Of a DNA stretch of 64,000 bases, positions 9,122-17,411 are shown one piece after another. Within the stretch, counting starts at the first letter, position 1; each line of letters starts with the position of its first letter. The stretch spans positions 1,315,279 through 1,379,278 of the forward strand of contig NZ_JH711481.1 of NCBI RefSeq assembly GCF_000269805.1. The letters run 5' to 3'. The notes beneath the pieces are model-generated. The model had not been told where the DNA came from. It saw only the letters and a list, made by a program, of their open reading frames with translations, and did not search any database. This DNA comes from Actinomyces massiliensis 4401292 (lineage in GTDB: Bacteria; Actinomycetota; Actinomycetes; Actinomycetales; Actinomycetaceae). The position numbers and the translations under genes were made by a program.

Positions 9122-9135
9122 AAAACGATCGTTTT
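9122..9135. promoter_or_regulatory. Perfect palindrome, candidate TetR operator 1
   Basis: AAAACGATCGTTTT is a perfect 14-bp palindrome in the gap between the divergent MFS and TetR genes, ten bases from the MFS start. It shares the core AACGATCGTT with a second copy 56 bp away (centre to centre). Confidence 0.7.
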
Positions 9136-9179
9136 TATGTTCGAGTCGGACTCTATTCGGCGGCCCATCTCGATGCAAC

Positions 9180-9189
9180 AACGATCGTT
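9180..9189. promoter_or_regulatory. Palindrome AACGATCGTT, candidate TetR operator 2
   Basis: Second copy of the core palindrome, 58 bases before the TetR start. The two copies would let one regulator control both its own gene and the efflux gene. Confidence 0.65.
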
Positions 9190-9246
9190 TCGTTTTGGTG
9201 GTGCTGTGTGCTATGCCATATTCGGACGGTCCCGTATCCTGCTGCC

Positions 9247-9915
9247 ATGCCCCGCGTCACTCAGTCGCACCGAGATCGGCAGACCGCCCGAATCCTGGCG
9301 GCTGCACAACTCTGTTTCGCTCGGCGGGGCTTCGACGGCGCCTCAATGGACGAGATCGTCGCCAAGGCGGGGATGTCGTCGAGTACGGTCTACCGATACT
9401 TCCCGGAGGGCAAGAGCTCGCTCGTGCGGACCGTCATCGGTCGAGTCATGGATCCGGTCGTGGACTGGATCGCGGGGCTGGCCGAGGTCGATGAGCTCCC
9501 GAGTTTCGAGGACGTCTTCGTGACGGCGGTCGAGCGCTCCTGGGTCTTCGGGCGCCCGTTCCTGGGTGAGGCCGATGCCTCGCCCGAGGCTGAATCTTCT
9601 GAGTCGGCTGCCGCGACCGCGGCCCCCGACCAGATCGATCTGATGGTCGGCGTTTGGGCGGAGCTGGCGCGGCAGCCGGATCTGCGGGAGGTGTATGCGG
9701 ACGGCTATATCCGCGTGCGCGGGGAGATCGCGCGCGTGGTCCGTCAATGGCAGGGAAGGGGGGTCATCGCGGGCGGGATCGATCCCGATGAGGCGGCCGC
9801 CGTCATCCATAACGCGGCCGTGGGGCTGATCATCCAGCGAACCGTCACCGGTGAGCTCGGCCGGGCCGACGCCGCGACGACCGCCCATGCGGTCACGCGG
9901 CTCCTGGGCATCTGA
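9247..9915 (+). CDS. TetR/AcrR-family transcriptional regulator
   Basis: 222 residues. N-terminal HTH: TARILAAAQLCFARRGFDG, ASMDEIVAKAGMSSSTVYRY, FPEGKSSLV, typical of TetR. The ligand-binding half is longer and family-specific. The ATG at 9247 (MPRVTQSHRDRQ) begins a normal-length N-terminus; an earlier TTG-type extension adds 13 unlikely residues. Divergent from the DHA2 transporter with two operator-like palindromes between them, so it most likely represses both genes. Residues 110-125 carry an unusual Glu/Ser/Ala-rich insert. Confidence 0.92.
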   Translation: MPRVTQSHRDRQTARILAAAQLCFARRGFDGASMDEIVAKAGMSSSTVYRYFPEGKSSLVRTVIGRVMDPVVDWIAGLAEVDELPSFEDVFVTAVERSWVFGRPFLGEADASPEAESSESAAATAAPDQIDLMVGVWAELARQPDLREVYADGYIRVRGEIARVVRQWQGRGVIAGGIDPDEAAAVIHNAAVGLIIQRTVTGELGRADAATTAHAVTRLLGI

Positions 9916-9980
9916 GGGGTCTCTGATGCGCGTCTGACGGGCGTCCGATCGCGGGTCCCGGACTCCGCCGGCTCGCCGCC

Positions 9981-10454
9981 TCACCGCTCGGGCGGATCGG
10001 GCTGCTCGGGCGTCTCGGGGCGCGATGGGCGCTGAAAATCCGAGTCCGACAGTCTGGCCATGATGAAGGCGTTGTCCATTTCGCGCTCGTCGCCCAGGCC
10101 GCGGTAGGCCAGGCCCACGATCTCCCAGTACTCCTTGAGGTTCTCGTCGCTGGCGTCGGAGAACTCGTAGAGCGCGCCGGCGAGCTCCGCGGCGTGCAGG
10201 CACTCCTCGTACTGATGGGCCAGCAGGTGCCTGGCCGCCGCGGAGACCAGCTCCTGGGCCGGACCGTAGGTGATCAGACTCAGGTGCGGGTCCGCCTGCT
10301 CGCTGCTGCGGCCCGCCATGGCGGCGGCTCTGGCGCGCATGGCCAGCCGTGCGCCGTCGTCGTACATGCCCTGCGTGATGGCACGTATGGATAGGGAGCG
10401 CAACCGCGTGGCCTTCGGGTCGGAGGCCTCTTCCGGGGGGTCGTCGTACCGCAT
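9981..10454 (-). CDS. Hypothetical TPR-like protein downstream of trkH
   Basis: 157 residues, soluble, mostly helical; segments such as LVSAAARHLLAHQYEECLHA and EYWEIVGLAYRGLGDEREMD resemble tetratricopeptide helices. It begins ten bases after the trkH stop, so it is probably cotranscribed with trkH. Function unknown. Confidence 0.65.
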   Translation of the reverse strand: MRYDDPPEEASDPKATRLRSLSIRAITQGMYDDGARLAMRARAAAMAGRSSEQADPHLSLITYGPAQELVSAAARHLLAHQYEECLHAAELAGALYEFSDASDENLKEYWEIVGLAYRGLGDEREMDNAFIMARLSDSDFQRPSRPETPEQPDPPER

Positions 10455-10464
10455 GGGCGCCTCG

Positions 10465-12171
10465 TCAACCGATGAGCGGGCGCTCGGCGGGCATGCGGAT
10501 GACGCGACGGCGCTCGCGCATGGCCAGGGCGGTCGCCGCCGTCATGGTGCCCACGCGCCCCACGAACATGAGGACCACGATGACGTACTTGGCGCTGGTC
10601 GGCAGCAGGGGCGTGATTCCGGTGGACAGTCCCACGGTGGCGAAGGCGCTGACGACCTCGAACAGGATGCGGTCCAGCGTCAGGTTGGTCATCTCCAGCA
10701 TGAGCAGCGTCGCGGTGCCGATGATGGAGGCCCCGATGAAGGCCACGGCCACGCTCAGGCGCACCGAGGACAGGGTGATGCGCCGCCCGAACGCCTCGAT
10801 GTCGCGGTCGCCCCGCGCCTCCGCCAGAATCGCCAGGACCAGGATCGCGAAGGTCGTCACCTTGATGCCGCCGGCCGTGGAGGCTGAGCCGCCGCCGACG
10901 AACATGAGCGCGTCCTGAAGGAACCAGGTCGCCTCGCGCATGTGTTCGGGGGTGATCGTGGACAGCCCCGAGGAGCGGGCGTTGACGCCGTTGATGAGCG
11001 CCGTCAGGAGCTTTCCCCCCGTCGGCAGGGCTCCGTAGGTGCGGGGGTTGGTCCACTCGAAGGCGGCGATGGCCAGGGCGGAGACGGCCGACAGGGCGGT
11101 GTAGGTGGCCAGGGTCAGCTTCGTGTGCAGGGTCCACTGGCGCGGGCGTCGCAGGTGGCGCACGACGTCGAGGATCACGGGGAATCCGACGGCGCCCACG
11201 AAGGTGCCCACGGCGATCGGCACGCCCATCCACCAGTCCGTCGCGTAGGGTGCCAGCCCCTCGGGCAGGATGACGAAGCCGGCGTTGTTGAAGATCGACA
11301 GCGCCATGAAGAGCGCGTACCAGCAGGCGTGCCCCAGGTCGAGCCCCAGTGTGAGGAAGCGGGGCAGGAGGATGAGCGCCAGCAGGGTCTCGGCGCCGAG
11401 TGCGGTGTATATCACGGCCCGTAGTAGGGCGGCGACGTCGCCCAGGCGGGACTGGTTCTCGCTGGCCGCCATCATTCGCTGGGTCAGGCCCACATGGCGG
11501 GATACGGCGAAGGACAGCAGGGAGGCCAGCGTCATGATGCCCAGGCCGCCGACGGCCGCGCCCAGAATGATGACCGCCTGGCCGAAGGGCGACCAGTAGG
11601 TCGCGGTGTCGACTGTGGTCAGGCCGGTGACGCACACCGCCGAGGTCGCCGTGAACAGGGAGTCGATCATGCTGGCGTGCCGATTGTCGGCGGTCGCAAT
11701 GGGCAGACTGAGCAGTGCCGTGACCACCGCGATGATGCCGGCGAAGACGACGACGGCCAGGCGGGCCGGGGTGAAGCGCGCGGCCCTCGCCAGGCGGCTG
11801 CGCAGGTTCCAGCGCTCCAGGAGCGCCAGAAGTCGTGGGGTCTCGGGGTTGCCGGCGGTCTGGGGCGCGGTGGAGGGCGAGGAGGAGGGCTCCGCAGGGG
11901 CGGTCGTGCTGGTCGCGGTGGTCGTTCTGGTTGAGGCGGTCGCAGTGGTCGAGGAGCGCCGTCGCCTCGCGAAGGTGGGGATCGGGGCGTGCCAGTGCCG
12001 GGGTCCGGAGGCACGCTTCCCCCGCTCTCCGCCAGGGGGCGGGGAGTCCGTGTGTCCGAGGGGGCGGTGCGAGGGGGGCACAGGGACATTCTTGCCCGGA
12101 GGGCCCGATGGCGGTAAACCGCGCGCCCTGCTGCCGTGATCAAAATGTGATCTGCGACGCGAGTGGCTCAT
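10465..12171 (-). CDS. trkH: Potassium uptake channel subunit, TrkH/KtrB family
   Basis: About 568 residues. The channel domain starts near residue 125 and has the four pore loops with selectivity-filter glycines: SAVCVTGLTTVDT, IFNNAGFVILPEG, ARSSGLSTITPE and SAFATVGLSTGITP; the conserved loop GGGSASTAGGIKVTT is also present. It moves K+ across the cytoplasmic membrane with TrkA as gate. The first ~120 residues are Pro/Ser/Thr-rich and of low complexity, so the true start may lie further in; ATG 12171 and GTG 12186 both lack a clear ribosome site. The TPR-like gene follows immediately. Confidence 0.9.
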   Translation of the reverse strand: MSHSRRRSHFDHGSRARGLPPSGPPGKNVPVPPSHRPLGHTDSPPPGGERGKRASGPRHWHAPIPTFARRRRSSTTATASTRTTTATSTTAPAEPSSSPSTAPQTAGNPETPRLLALLERWNLRSRLARAARFTPARLAVVVFAGIIAVVTALLSLPIATADNRHASMIDSLFTATSAVCVTGLTTVDTATYWSPFGQAVIILGAAVGGLGIMTLASLLSFAVSRHVGLTQRMMAASENQSRLGDVAALLRAVIYTALGAETLLALILLPRFLTLGLDLGHACWYALFMALSIFNNAGFVILPEGLAPYATDWWMGVPIAVGTFVGAVGFPVILDVVRHLRRPRQWTLHTKLTLATYTALSAVSALAIAAFEWTNPRTYGALPTGGKLLTALINGVNARSSGLSTITPEHMREATWFLQDALMFVGGGSASTAGGIKVTTFAILVLAILAEARGDRDIEAFGRRITLSSVRLSVAVAFIGASIIGTATLLMLEMTNLTLDRILFEVVSAFATVGLSTGITPLLPTSAKYVIVVLMFVGRVGTMTAATALAMRERRRVIRMPAERPLIG

Positions 12172-12303
12172 GTGAGAGGAAATCACCTATGCGTCGCGAG
12201 AGGCTCAGGTTATATTGTCTGTGGGCCCGCTGTGGTGCGGACCCGCGCGGCGGTAGCAGCGCTGTCGCGTCACCGACATCCGACGACGGGAAACTCACAA
12301 CCC

Positions 12304-12543
12304 ATGGCACCGGGCATCCCTTCCTCCGGCGCTTCGAGCGCCCCCTCCTTCCTCACCGTGGCCGAGGTCGCCACCATGCTCCGCGTCTCCAAGATGACGG
12401 TCTATCGCATGGTTCACTCCGGCGACCTCCCGGCCATGCAGGTCGGCCGTTCCTTCCGCGTGCCCGAGCGCGCCGTCAAGCAGTATCTCTCTGCTGGGCT
12501 GGGTGACTGGGGCCACGAGCAGTCTGAGTCGACGGGCTCCTGA
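12304..12543 (+). CDS. BldC/excisionase-like small HTH DNA-binding protein
   Basis: 79 residues with a single winged helix-turn-helix of the MerR/excisionase type: FLTVAEVATMLRVSKMTVYR, MVHSGDLPAMQVGRSFRVPE. Such proteins are conserved in Actinobacteria (BldC, AldA-like) and bind direct repeats to control development or metabolism; it is not phage-linked here. The ATG at 12304 starts a family-length protein. The upstream region 12187-12303 holds its promoter; no clear consensus was identified. Confidence 0.85.
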   Translation: MAPGIPSSGASSAPSFLTVAEVATMLRVSKMTVYRMVHSGDLPAMQVGRSFRVPERAVKQYLSAGLGDWGHEQSESTGS

Positions 12544-12745
12544 TACCCGCTACACTCACGCAAGTCACCAGTGTGGCCGGAGTGTGGGCTGTCCGCGGGC
12601 AGCCCGCCGTTCGGCCACCGTACTCGCTCAACTCGCTCACCGCTCGCTCATGCTCTCCGGCCATCGGCCGGCGTCGGCGATAGATGCCGGAACATGAACG
12701 TGAACGTGCTCGAGCCTCCGGATGCACCACAACTGAGGAGTCCCT

Positions 12746-12844
12746 ATGGGATCTGTCATCAAGAAGCGCCGCAAGCGCATGGCCAAGAAGAAGCACCGCA
12801 AGCTGCTCCGTAAGACCCGCCACCAGCGCCGTAACAAGAAATGA
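12746..12844 (+). CDS. Small basic ribosomal protein, AURKAIP1/COX24 family (bS22-like)
   Basis: 32 residues, MGSVIKKRRKRMAKKKHRK at the start, almost wholly Lys/Arg. This matches the actinobacterial AURKAIP1-domain protein that binds the 30S subunit (named bS22 in mycobacteria). A GAGGAG ribosome site lies upstream of the ATG. A terminator hairpin follows directly. The gene often sits next to a BldC-like gene in Actinobacteria, as it does here. Confidence 0.92.
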   Translation: MGSVIKKRRKRMAKKKHRKLLRKTRHQRRNKK

Positions 12845-12868
12845 CGATCGCACCGCTGTGATCGCAGG

Positions 12869-12898
12869 CCCCGCACCGCTTCGTGCGGGGCGTTCTTG
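12869..12898 (+). terminator. Rho-independent terminator after the small ribosomal gene
   Basis: 8-bp perfect stem CCCCGCAC/GTGCGGGG with a six-base loop, followed by CGTTCTTGT. The T run is weak. Confidence 0.7.
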
Positions 12899-12976
12899 TG
12901 AGTGAACGCCAGCCGGAGCCGTGCACGGCATCAGCCCGATGCCCGCCCGATCTCAGGAGCCATTCAGGAGTCAGTC

Positions 12977-14260
12977 ATGAGTCAGCCCACCAGCGACACC
13001 CCCGGTCCCCTTGGCTCCGCCGAGCCCCTCTTCGAGGACGAGATGTGCGCCATGCCCCTGTCCGTCAACGCGGACTGCGCCGACTGGCCCGCGTCCGTTG
13101 AGGCGCTCGGCCGGGTGCCCGGCTCGCAGGCACAGGCGGAGGCGCCCTGTCTGGCCGAGCTGACGACTCTGCGCGTGGGCGGCCCGGTGGGCCGCTATGT
13201 CGAGGCCGCCGACGAGGCCGAGCTCATCGACGTCGTCAGGCAGGCCGATGCCGAAGGCGCGCCGCTGCTCGTGATCGGCGGCGGCTCCAACATCCTGGCC
13301 GCCGATCGCGGCTTCGACGGGGTCGTCGTGCGCGATGCGCGCGCCGACGTCGACCTGGTCTCCGATGACGCCTGCGGGGGCGCGGAGATCACCGCCACGG
13401 CGGGCACCACCTGGGATGACCTCGTGCGGCAGGCTGTTGCCTCCCACTGGGGCGGCTTCGCCGCGCTGTCGGGCATCCCCGGCACGGTCGGTGCCGCTCC
13501 CGTGCAGAACATCGGCGCCTACGGCACCGAGGTCGCCGAGCTCCTGGCCTCCGTGCGCGCCTGGGACCGCGCCGCGGGGAGAGCGGTTCACCTTCCGCTG
13601 TCGGAGCTGCGTCTGGCCTACCGCGACTCCGCTCTCAAGCGCTCCTTGACCGATCCGGATATCGGTGCAGGACGCACGTGGGGGCCGACGGGCCGCTGGG
13701 TCGTGCTCTCGGCGACCTTCCACGTGCGCCAGGCGTCCCTGTCCGCCCCCATCGCCTACAGTCAGCTGGCCGCGGCTCTCGACGTCGATATGGGCGCCCG
13801 CGTCGATGCCCGTGAGGTGCGCGAGGCTGTGCTGGCACTGCGCCGCTCCAAGGGCATGGTCCTGGATGCGGCGGACCACGACACCTGGTCCGCCGGCTCC
13901 TTCTTCACCAATCCGATCCTCACTCGGGCGCAGGCCGCGACTCTTCCCGAGGATGCGCCCCGCTTCCCTGTCACCGACCACACGCGGGTCGTCGCCGGCA
14001 CCCGGGGCGCTCCCGTCGTCGATGGCCTCGTCAAGACCTCGGCCGCCTGGCTCATCGACCACGCCGGGTTCCCGAAGGGCTTCAGCGTCTCCGGGGGCTC
14101 CGGGCGGGCGAGCCTGTCCACCAAGCACGTGCTGGCCCTGACGAACCGGGGCGACGCCACCGCGGACGACGTCGCCGCCCTGCGCGATGCGATCGTCGCG
14201 GGGGTGCGGGAGCGCTACGGGGTCACCCTGGTGCCCGAGCCCGTCGCCGTGGGCTGGTGA
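12977..14260 (+). CDS. murB: UDP-N-acetylenolpyruvoylglucosamine reductase
   Basis: 427 residues. Second step of peptidoglycan precursor synthesis: NADPH- and FAD-dependent reduction of UDP-GlcNAc-enolpyruvate in the cytosol. FAD-binding segments (TTLRVGGPVGRYVEA, VIGGGSNILAADRGFDG), GIPGTVGAAPVQNIGAYGTE and the catalytic serine motif AGSFFTNPI are present; TSAAWLIDHAGFPKG near the C-terminus is typical. The ATG at 12977 has AGGAG six bases upstream. About 60 residues at the N-terminus precede the family core and look disordered. Confidence 0.95.
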   Translation: MSQPTSDTPGPLGSAEPLFEDEMCAMPLSVNADCADWPASVEALGRVPGSQAQAEAPCLAELTTLRVGGPVGRYVEAADEAELIDVVRQADAEGAPLLVIGGGSNILAADRGFDGVVVRDARADVDLVSDDACGGAEITATAGTTWDDLVRQAVASHWGGFAALSGIPGTVGAAPVQNIGAYGTEVAELLASVRAWDRAAGRAVHLPLSELRLAYRDSALKRSLTDPDIGAGRTWGPTGRWVVLSATFHVRQASLSAPIAYSQLAAALDVDMGARVDAREVREAVLALRRSKGMVLDAADHDTWSAGSFFTNPILTRAQAATLPEDAPRFPVTDHTRVVAGTRGAPVVDGLVKTSAAWLIDHAGFPKGFSVSGGSGRASLSTKHVLALTNRGDATADDVAALRDAIVAGVRERYGVTLVPEPVAVGW

Positions 14261-14290
14261 GGTCAGGCATCCCGAGCCCGCCTCTTTCGT

Positions 14291-14450
14291 CGAGATCGGT
14301 CGTACTCCGGCTCGAGATCGGTCCAAGCGCGCGCCGGGCGGCCCGCCGAACCGATCTCGGTGCGGAAGCGGACCGATCTCGGTGCGGAAGCGGACCGATT
14401 TCGGTGCGGAACTGGACCGATCTCGGTGCGGAAGCGGACCGATCTCGGCG
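14291..14450. repeat. 22-bp tandem repeat array A (two units inverted, five units direct)
   Basis: Five plus-oriented copies of core CCGATCTCGG start at 14351, 14373, 14395 (one mismatch), 14417 and 14439: exact 22-base spacing, each followed by TGCGGAA except the last. Two minus-oriented copies (CGAGATCGG) lie at 14291 and 14313, also 22 apart. The array fills the gap between murB and the phosphodiesterase gene. It has no unique spacers, so it is not CRISPR. Confidence 0.95.
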
Positions 14451-14508
14451 TGGGCGGGTGGCGCGCTAGTCTGGACCCGGACGTCGAGACCGGGGAAGAA
14501 GACTGCAC

Positions 14509-15459
14509 ATGCCGGATACGTCGAGTACGCCAGACACGTCGGGGCCGTCGGGTCCTCACGATGGGAGTCGTGAGGGCCCCACCGCGCGGGCGCTCGCGCG
14601 CATCGCCGGCATGACCGTGACTGCGACGAGCAGTGCAGGTCGGGCTGCAGGCGGGGCTGCAGACGGGCCGGACGGAGCCGGCCGGGCACCGGCGCTTGCG
14701 AAGCGCAATGCTCCCTGCCTCGAGCGCGCGGTACTGGCCCATCGGGGGCTGCCCTCGGCCGCCCCCGAGAACACGATGGCGGCCTTCTGCGCAGCCGCCG
14801 ACGCGGGCGCCAGGTGGATCGAGACCGATATCGACCTGCTCGCCGATTCGACCCCGGTGATCATCCATGACACTGCTCTGGGACGGACCACCGACCGCAG
14901 CGGCAGCATCTACGGGCTGCGGGCCGCCGACCTCGAGAACATCGACGCCGGCGGCTGGTTCGGCCCCGGTTTCGCCGGCCAGCGCATTCCCACGCTGGAC
15001 AGCTTCATCGACTTCATGAATGAGCGCGGAATCAACGCCAACATCGAGCTCAAGGCCAACGAGCAGGGGGCCGCCCGCAGTATCGAGCTGGTCGATGCGC
15101 TCGCCGCGGCGCTGGAGCGGCTCGACGCGTGCAGGCAGGTCCTCGTGTCCTCCTTCAGTCAGCCCCTGCTCATGGCCTTCCACCAGCGCCACCCCCAGTA
15201 CGCCACCGCCGTCCTGTACAAGTCGGCGACCATCCGGCCCGACTGGCGCTCGGTGGCCGAGCTGTGCGGAGCCGTCGCCATCCACCCAGAGGACGAGGGG
15301 CTGACCGAGGCGATGGTGCACGCCGCCCGCGCGGCCGGCTACGGCGTCAACGTGTGGACGGTCAATCGGCCCGACCGCGCCAACCAATTATTCAACTGGG
15401 GCTGTACCGGGGTGTTCAGCGATGTCTATCCGCTTCTCGCCGCGGGCCCGGCGCGCTGA
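14509..15459 (+). CDS. Glycerophosphodiester phosphodiesterase (GDPD)
   Basis: 316 residues. TIM-barrel phosphodiesterase that cleaves glycerophosphodiesters into glycerol-3-phosphate and an alcohol. Catalytic and metal-binding residues are visible: VLAHRGLPSAAPENT (His-Arg, Glu), WIETDIDLLAD (Glu and Asp), VIIHDTALGRTTDRSG (second His), and ELKANEQG. No signal peptide or lipobox; the first 65 residues look disordered. The C-terminus (VNVWTVNRPDRANQLFNWGC) is typical of the family. The ATG at 14509 has GGGGAAGAAG upstream. Confidence 0.92.
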   Translation: MPDTSSTPDTSGPSGPHDGSREGPTARALARIAGMTVTATSSAGRAAGGAADGPDGAGRAPALAKRNAPCLERAVLAHRGLPSAAPENTMAAFCAAADAGARWIETDIDLLADSTPVIIHDTALGRTTDRSGSIYGLRAADLENIDAGGWFGPGFAGQRIPTLDSFIDFMNERGINANIELKANEQGAARSIELVDALAAALERLDACRQVLVSSFSQPLLMAFHQRHPQYATAVLYKSATIRPDWRSVAELCGAVAIHPEDEGLTEAMVHAARAAGYGVNVWTVNRPDRANQLFNWGCTGVFSDVYPLLAAGPAR

Positions 15460-15887
15460 ACACATCGCTCGGGACAGGGGAGTCCCGCCCGGGTCTTTCT
15501 CCACCTGGACCGCCCCACCGGAGGGCTGTGATGGTTGGCTGACGGGCTGTGACGGTCGGCTGACGAGAGCCCGTAATCTCGTACAACGACCGCGGTTGGC
15601 AATTCTCTGTGCTGTCGAGTAATGATGGCGCAGCGGCACGGCCCCGCGCGTTCTGTATTATCAGTATTATCCGGAACGCGTCTCTTTACTCCCACGATCG
15701 TTCCTATTTCATTCCTGCCATGTTCTGTTCGAACACCGGCCATGCCGTTATGTTCTCCATCTCATCAGCGCAATGACAATTGACAATCCCGACGTCGGAT
15801 AACCGCTGTCGATCTCACTATTCTCGCTCAGGGCCCCGACTCTCCTTCCCCGTTACATCACCCGATCTCTCTTGAGGAGATATCCCG
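15460..15887. other. 428-base intergenic region before the MFS gene
   Basis: No gene seen. Lower GC than the flanks after 15600. It holds a direct duplication of GGCTGTGAYGGTYGGCTGAC at about 15524 and 15546. It ends with the ribosome site GAGGAGATATCCCG of the MFS gene. No convincing promoter consensus was identified. Confidence 0.5.
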
Positions 15888-17411
15888 ATGAGTCCGCGTT
15901 CAGGTTCAGCATCACTCCTCCCCGCCTTCATGCGCCGGGGCCGCATCCTGCCCTTCCTGATCATCTCCCTGTCCGGAGAGATCATCTATGGGAGTTTCGA
16001 GGCCTTCAAGGGATCACTTATGATTCCTCTGCAGGAGACCCTCGGAATTACTCAAACCCAGTTCGGCCTGCTCATGACCTACCTCGGCCTGGCCATGTTC
16101 ATGTATGTGCCCGCGGGCTGGGTCAACAATCGCGTCCGAGTGCGCACAATCATCCTGTACGGCATGGGCTGGAGAATGATCACCGGCCTCATCCTGTTCG
16201 TGTTCATTCCGCCCTTCGTGATCATGAGCGCCATTGCGATCTCCTGGGCGGTCGTCGATGCCATCATATGGCCCGCCGTCGCCAACGGCGTGTGCGTTCT
16301 GGCGGCGGATCAGGACCGCAAGGGCAGGGGCCTGGCGATGGGGCTGCTGGAGGCGATCCGCCGTTTGACCGAGTTCGTCCTGAACGGAATCGTCATCCTG
16401 GTCCTCATCGTCCTGCCCGATTCGACGACCACCGTCATGCGCGGCTTCGCCATCGGCTACGCCCTGCTCTTGATGCCGATGATGCTCGCCGTGGCGCGCC
16501 GCGTCCCCGACACCAAGATCGCCACCGCGGAGAACGCCTCGCATTCGATGGCCGCTCTCAAGGGCCTGCTGCACGTGCTCGCCCTTCCCCGCATCTGGCT
16601 CGCCGGCATCGCCGCAATGGCCGTGTACTGGTGCGACGTCAACCTCATGTACATCTCCGCCCCGTACCTGGAGCAGGTCTTCGGGGCCTCTACCGCGGTG
16701 GCGGCGACCTTCGGCATCTTCAACGTGGGCGTGGTCGCCATGTTCGCCGGAATCATCTCGGGAGTCACGGCCGACTACGTCTTCAAATCATCTACCAGGA
16801 TGATGATGGTCGCTCTGGGCATCGTCGCAGTGGCCTGCAACATCATCCTGGTACTGCCGGCCACGTCGGGCATGATCGGGCCCATCGTCTGCCTGCTCGT
16901 TCTGGTGGCTCTGGCCACCTTCCTCGGCAAGTCCGTGATTCTGGCGCCTATCGGCGAGCTGGAGCTGCCCGAGGAGATCGATGGATCCGCCATGGCGGTC
17001 GGCTCCCTTCTGGCCTACGCCTCCGTCCTGTGGGGCTACAACCTCAACGGTCGTATCCTTGACAGCTACGTCTCCGACCCGGCCACGGGATATCGGATCA
17101 TCTTCATGATCACTGCGATCGCCGCGGGGCTCGGCTGCATCACCGCCGTGGTCCTGGACCGGGCCAACCGTCGCGCCGCTCGACTCGAGCGGGGCAGGGA
17201 GACGGTTGAGCCCTCCGGTAACCCTGATAACCCCGATGAGGCTGTGAGCGCGGCCGTAATCGAGGATGAGGCGCAGTCCGTGGTTGAGGCTGGGGAGGAG
17301 GCGGCGGAGCCTCAGTTCGCGGGCGAGGCCCCGGCTGAGCCGGCAGCCGAGGTAACGGAGGCTGCGGACGAGCCTCAGGATCCGGAGGAGACCGGCACCA
17401 CCGTCTCCTGA
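15888..17411 (+). CDS. Major facilitator superfamily transporter with acidic C-terminal tail
   Basis: 507 residues. About 12 hydrophobic segments between residues 15 and 425, starting FLIISLSGEIIYGSFEAFKG. The loop GWVNNRVRVRTIILYGMGWR occupies the motif A position. Substrate cannot be told from sequence. The last ~75 residues are disordered and strongly acidic (EEAAEPQFAGEAPAEPAAEV). The ATG at 15888 follows a strong GAGGAG site. Its 3' end overlaps the convergent adenosine deaminase gene by 37 bases, so transcripts of both could collide or form antisense pairs. Confidence 0.88.
   Translation: MSPRSGSASLLPAFMRRGRILPFLIISLSGEIIYGSFEAFKGSLMIPLQETLGITQTQFGLLMTYLGLAMFMYVPAGWVNNRVRVRTIILYGMGWRMITGLILFVFIPPFVIMSAIAISWAVVDAIIWPAVANGVCVLAADQDRKGRGLAMGLLEAIRRLTEFVLNGIVILVLIVLPDSTTTVMRGFAIGYALLLMPMMLAVARRVPDTKIATAENASHSMAALKGLLHVLALPRIWLAGIAAMAVYWCDVNLMYISAPYLEQVFGASTAVAATFGIFNVGVVAMFAGIISGVTADYVFKSSTRMMMVALGIVAVACNIILVLPATSGMIGPIVCLLVLVALATFLGKSVILAPIGELELPEEIDGSAMAVGSLLAYASVLWGYNLNGRILDSYVSDPATGYRIIFMITAIAAGLGCITAVVLDRANRRAARLERGRETVEPSGNPDNPDEAVSAAVIEDEAQSVVEAGEEAAEPQFAGEAPAEPAAEVTEAADEPQDPEETGTTVS

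Noticed and set aside
12304-12543. Phage excisionase marking a prophage
   Set aside because: No integrase or phage genes around; the protein fits the chromosomal BldC-like family.
14291-14450. CRISPR array
   Set aside because: Spacers are only 12 bases and nearly the same in each unit; no cas genes nearby.
12971-14689. 572-codon minus-strand frame over murB
   Set aside because: murB is certain on the plus strand; the frame is a codon-bias shadow.
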